NCBI GenBank assembly: GCA_003512825.1
Contig: DOOI01000058.1
Coordinates: 1 to 11,254, forward strand
Length of the DNA: 11,254 bases
Direction of reading: 5' to 3'
Origin: Paracoccaceae bacterium
GTDB lineage: Bacteria > Pseudomonadota > Alphaproteobacteria > Rhodobacterales > Rhodobacteraceae
Below, piece by piece: positions 8,561 to 11,254 of this stretch. The position numbers were made by a program, and so were the translations under genes. Positions within the stretch are counted from its first letter, which is position 1, and each line of letters opens with the position of its first letter. The notes beneath the pieces are model-generated. The model had not been told where the DNA came from. It saw only the letters and a list, made by a program, of their open reading frames with translations, and did no database searches.

Positions 8561-8641
8561 GCGCGTGCTTACGACCTTCTACTCGATCCTCTGTCTTCCG
8601 TCTCGGCGAGCAGTCTTTCGATCCAGACGTGACTACGCCAG

Positions 8642-8664
8642 GCCGCTGCACTATCGCGAGCGGC
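8642..8664 (+). other. Stem-loop in the cold-shock gene leader
   Basis: GCCGCT (8642-8647) pairs with AGCGGC (8659-8664) across an 11-base loop. The stem ends ten bases before the GAGGA ribosome binding site of the cold-shock gene (8675-8679). Leaders of cold-shock genes often fold differently with temperature, so this stem is a candidate for part of such control; that role is inferred. It has no T-tract and is not a terminator. Confidence 0.4.
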
Positions 8665-8687
8665 ACACTGACATGAGGAATACGCAC

Positions 8688-8894
8688 ATGGCCAAGGGCA
8701 CTGTGAAATGGTTCAACACCACCAAAGGTTTCGGCTTTATCGCTCCCGATAACGGCGGCAAGGACGTTTTCGTCCACATCTCCGCAGTCGAGCGCGCTGG
8801 CCTCACCGGTCTCGCAGACAACCAGAAAGTGACCTTCGACGTCGAAGCCGGCCGTGACGGCCGCGAAAGCGCGTCGAACCTCGCACTCGCATAA
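8688..8894 (+). CDS. Cold-shock domain protein (CspA family)
   Basis: The 68-residue protein is a single five-strand cold-shock domain. RNP1 is KGFGFI at residues 13-18 and RNP2 is VFVHIS at 27-32, the aromatic surface that binds single-stranded RNA and DNA. Members act as RNA chaperones that keep messages unfolded, at low temperature or in stationary phase; which condition applies here cannot be told. The start is the ATG at 8688 (MAKGTVKWFN), with GAGGA eight bases upstream; an upstream in-frame ATG at 8565 would add a 41-residue basic extension unlike any cold-shock protein and lies in the leader. The gene is monocistronic, with a long leader and an intrinsic terminator 26 bases after its stop. 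The exact csp paralogue name cannot be fixed from sequence alone. Confidence 0.96.
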   Translation: MAKGTVKWFNTTKGFGFIAPDNGGKDVFVHISAVERAGLTGLADNQKVTFDVEAGRDGRESASNLALA

Positions 8895-8919
8895 GCGATC
8901 GCTGGTTCTCAAGATCATG

Positions 8920-8953
8920 ACGCGGTCCCTGAAAAGGGGCCGCGTTTTCTTTT
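8920..8953 (+). terminator. Intrinsic terminator of the cold-shock gene
   Basis: ACGCGGTCCC (8920-8929) pairs with GGGGCCGCGT (8936-8945) over ten pairs, one of them a G-U wobble, around the loop TGAAAA. The T-tract TTTTCTTTT (8945-8953) follows directly. It works for plus-strand transcription only, since the minus side lacks a T-tract. It separates the cold-shock gene from the convergent peptidase genes. Confidence 0.9.
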
Positions 8954-9004
8954 GCGCGCCCCCTTTTATCAAGAATATTAGGTGTTTAGCGCCTCAGACG
9001 CCCG

Positions 9005-10306
9005 TCAAATCCCCGCAGGCCTGCCCACCACGACAAAGGTAAGCGCCTCTGGATCCATCAGCCGCTTGGCGACGCGCGCCACGTCTTCCTTGGTCACGGC
9101 ATCCACCTTTGCATTGCGCTCGGTGACGTAACTCGTGGGCAAGCCTTGCATCTGCATCCCCACCAAAATCGCCGCAATTGGCCCGTTGCCATCAAAGCGC
9201 AGCGGATAGGCCCCGGTCAGATAGGTCTTGGCGTCGCTCAACTCCGCATCGCTCACCCCCGCGTCGCGCATCTTGAGCCATTCCGCCCGGATCACGTCAA
9301 TCGCTTCGGCGGCGCGCTCGTTTTGCGAATTGAGCGAGCCCCCCCACCAAAACGCCGAATCGCGATCCGCGAGATAGCTGTAAACGCCGTAAGTCAGCCC
9401 GCGTTTCTCGCGCACTTCCTGCATCAAGCGGCTCTCAAATCCGCCGCCGCCCAAAATATGGTCCAGCACGAAGGCCGCAAAGAAATCCGGGTCATCACGG
9501 TCTAGGCCGGGCTGACCGAACAAGACCACCGATTGCGGCGTGTCGAAATCCGTTACCTTCACACCGCCGGGAAAGTTTGGCGTAATCGCCTCCGGCAAGG
9601 GTGCCCCCGTGGCAGGTAAGGCCGCAAAAAGCGTGTCTACAAGCGCCGTCACCTCGGCCGCTGTGATATCGCCCACCGCACTCACATAAAGCCTGTCGCG
9701 CGCCAAGGCCCCTTGATGCGCCACAACCAAATCCTCACGCGTCAGCCCCGCGACACTGTCCAGCGTGCCTTGAAAACTGGTCGCATAGGGATGATCGCCA
9801 AAGGCCATTGTATCAAAGGCCCGCGACGCCAAGGCGCGCGGGTCTTTCTCATCTTGCCGCAAACCTGTCAGCACCTGCGCCCGAACGCGCTCGATGGCAT
9901 CCGCGTCAAATCGTGGCTCCACCAGCGATTGACGCAGCAACTCCACCGAGGCCGCGCGGTTCTCCGTCAGAAAACGCGCCGAAATCGACACTGCGTCGTC
10001 GCCGATGTCATAGGAAAATTCCGCCGCCAATTCTTCCTTGGCTGTGGTAAACCCCCGCGCGTCCAACGCGCCTGCACCCTCTTCCAACAGCCCTACCATC
10101 AAATTGGTCGCGCCACGCTTGCCCGCCAGATCCAGCGAACCGCCCCCTTGAAAGCGAATTTCCAGCGCCGTGAACGGGATGGAGTGCTCCTCCACCAACC
10201 ATACCTGCACGCCACCGGGGCTCATCAATTCCTGAATGGCAATCTCTGCCCGCAGCGGAGCCGCCAAAAGCACAGCCGCCACTGCGGCCCAAAGCACCCG
10301 GATCAT
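9005..10306 (-). CDS. M16-family peptidase-like protein lacking the zinc motif, exported
   Basis: The 433-residue protein has a signal peptide (MIRVLWAAVAAVLLAAPLRA, cleavage likely after Ala20) and two M16 repeats. Where active members have HxxEH, this one has NLMVGLLEEG (68-77), so it cannot bind zinc in the usual way. The second half keeps LGGGGFESRLMQEVREKRGL (285-304) and then TYGVYSY, including Arg302 and Tyr309 of the type supplied by the non-catalytic partner in two-chain M16B peptidases such as the mitochondrial processing peptidase. It should pair in the periplasm with the product of the gene just upstream, whose stop it overlaps in an ATGA. The ATG at 10306 has GAGGAGG seven bases upstream. 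The substrate is unknown; peptide clearance is a general guess. It converges on the cold-shock gene. Confidence 0.92.
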   Translation of the reverse strand: MIRVLWAAVAAVLLAAPLRAEIAIQELMSPGGVQVWLVEEHSIPFTALEIRFQGGGSLDLAGKRGATNLMVGLLEEGAGALDARGFTTAKEELAAEFSYDIGDDAVSISARFLTENRAASVELLRQSLVEPRFDADAIERVRAQVLTGLRQDEKDPRALASRAFDTMAFGDHPYATSFQGTLDSVAGLTREDLVVAHQGALARDRLYVSAVGDITAAEVTALVDTLFAALPATGAPLPEAITPNFPGGVKVTDFDTPQSVVLFGQPGLDRDDPDFFAAFVLDHILGGGGFESRLMQEVREKRGLTYGVYSYLADRDSAFWWGGSLNSQNERAAEAIDVIRAEWLKMRDAGVSDAELSDAKTYLTGAYPLRFDGNGPIAAILVGMQMQGLPTSYVTERNAKVDAVTKEDVARVAKRLMDPEALTFVVVGRPAGI

Positions 10307-11254
10307 TGCGATACCTCCTCAGCCATCAACCACCCCGTCACCGAGCGCCGTCGGTCCAAAACATCCCGCGCGGCGGCCATGACGTCATCAGCAGTTACCG
10401 CCTGCAATATCTCTGGCCAGGCCTGCACATCCGCCACCGTCAGCCCCGTAGTCAGCGCGCGGCCATAACGGTTCGCTGCCCGCTCAACATCATCGCGCGC
10501 ATAGATATCCGCCGCGCGGATCTGCATCTTGATCCGCTCCAACTGCGCGCCGTCCACCCCAGTGGTAAGGAACTCTGCAATCACCTTATCCAGCGCGGCT
10601 TCCGCTGCCTCTAGGCTGATGCCTTCAGCGGGCACCACGACGAAATCAAACGTCGTGTCATCCATCGAAACACCGCTGTAAAACGCCCCGGTGTAAATCG
10701 CGGTCTGCGTTTCAAACTGCAACTTCTCTGACAGGACCGACGTTTGCCCCCCGCCCAAGATCTCGGCCAACACCGTTAACGCCGCCGCTGTCTCCTGTGC
10801 GCCCGCATCGCGCTCGGCGGCCAAATAGCTGCGCGATACCGAAGGTTGCGCCACCCGTGCATCGCGGTAGATCAAGCGCCGCTCCGCTGTTTGCGGCGGC
10901 TCCTCCGAGCGCAATCGCGGCGGCAACTCCGGGTTCGCCGCAATCGGCCCATAGTGCTTTTCGGCCAAGGCCTTCACCGCGTCCGGCGTCACATCCCCCG
11001 CCACAATCAGAATGGCGTTATTGGGTGAATAATGCGTCTGATAAAACGATAGGGCGTCTTCGCGGTCCAGCGTCTCCATCTCATGCCGCCAGCCGATAAT
11101 CGGCACGCCATAGCGATGGTTCATATATTGCGCCGCATTCATCTGCTCGCCAAACAGCGCGCGCGGGTTATTGTCGGTGCGCTGTGCGCGCTCCTCCAAA
11201 ATCACCTGCCGCTCGGTCACGATATCCTCATCCGACAGCCGCGCATTCCGCATC
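10303..11254 (-). CDS. M16-family zinc peptidase, C-terminal part (gene cut by the right edge)
   Basis: About 317 codons are visible; the signal peptide and the HxxEH zinc motif, expected 60-80 residues further upstream, are off the window. The visible start of the frame, RNARLSDEDIVTERQVILEE, is the conserved second part of the active site: in pitrilysin-type enzymes the last glutamate of this ERxxVxxE is the third zinc ligand, and it is present. An ILGGGQTSVLSEKLQ loop follows in the second repeat. Together with the zinc-less downstream gene this forms the usual two-subunit M16B set, the active subunit first. The genes overlap as ATGA, so their translation is probably coupled and the two proteins are made in similar amounts. 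The Met at 11253 is internal, not the start. The presence of HxxEH is predicted, not seen. Confidence 0.9.
   Translation of the reverse strand, partial: MRNARLSDEDIVTERQVILEERAQRTDNNPRALFGEQMNAAQYMNHRYGVPIIGWRHEMETLDREDALSFYQTHYSPNNAILIVAGDVTPDAVKALAEKHYGPIAANPELPPRLRSEEPPQTAERRLIYRDARVAQPSVSRSYLAAERDAGAQETAAALTVLAEILGGGQTSVLSEKLQFETQTAIYTGAFYSGVSMDDTTFDFVVVPAEGISLEAAEAALDKVIAEFLTTGVDGAQLERIKMQIRAADIYARDDVERAANRYGRALTTGLTVADVQAWPEILQAVTADDVMAAARDVLDRRRSVTGWLMAEEVSQ

Noticed and set aside
8950..9004. Terminator for the M16 genes on the minus strand
   Set aside because: Only a weak imperfect repeat with mismatches is found at 8980-9003, without a T-tract in the minus direction.

Overview
The window looks like chromosomal DNA from a Rhodobacterales alphaproteobacterium, probably the Roseobacter group. 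The basis is a GC-rich sequence with strong third-position bias, ilvD beside two Rhodobacterales-type genes of unknown function, an ars operon built around an aquaporin as in rhizobia, and an M16 peptidase pair. This placement comes from protein character only, not from a marker gene. No transposase, integrase, phage gene, CRISPR array, tRNA or rRNA was seen.

From 1 to 6378 every gene lies on the minus strand. Read in the direction of transcription, the order is ilvD (dihydroxy-acid dehydratase); a predicted lipoprotein whose start overlaps the ilvD end by 20 bases; a DUF6478-like protein and a 125-residue protein 10 bases apart; the arsenic operon arsR-arsC-aqpS-arsH; and the first 74 codons of a FadH-type 2,4-dienoyl-CoA reductase. 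In the ars operon ArsR is the sensor and repressor. ArsC reduces arsenate to arsenite. AqpS is a channel that can let arsenite leave down its gradient. ArsH is a flavoenzyme that oxidises trivalent methylarsenicals. No ArsB or Acr3 pump is present, so this is the channel-based type of detoxification.

A 441-base divergent region (6379-6819) separates ilvD from ade. Its ilvD-proximal part holds the most interesting non-coding signal of the window: a perfect 9-bp hairpin whose 3' arm covers part of the ilvD ribosome binding site, plus an upstream 6-base segment able to pair with the other arm instead. This could be a two-state translational switch. A further perfect 9-bp stem-loop lies upstream.

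On the plus strand, 6820-8520 encodes an Ade-type adenine deaminase. It is followed by a small cold-shock protein (8688-8894) with a long untranslated leader and a clear intrinsic terminator (8920-8953).

From 9005 to the right edge, on the minus strand, are two M16 peptidase-family proteins joined by an ATGA overlap. The upstream one is cut by the window edge and is predicted to be the zinc-bearing subunit. The downstream one lacks the zinc motif and is exported. Most of the window is ordinary housekeeping and stress metabolism. The points worth follow-up are the ilvD leader, the ars operon details and the uncharacterised pair at 2564-3725.
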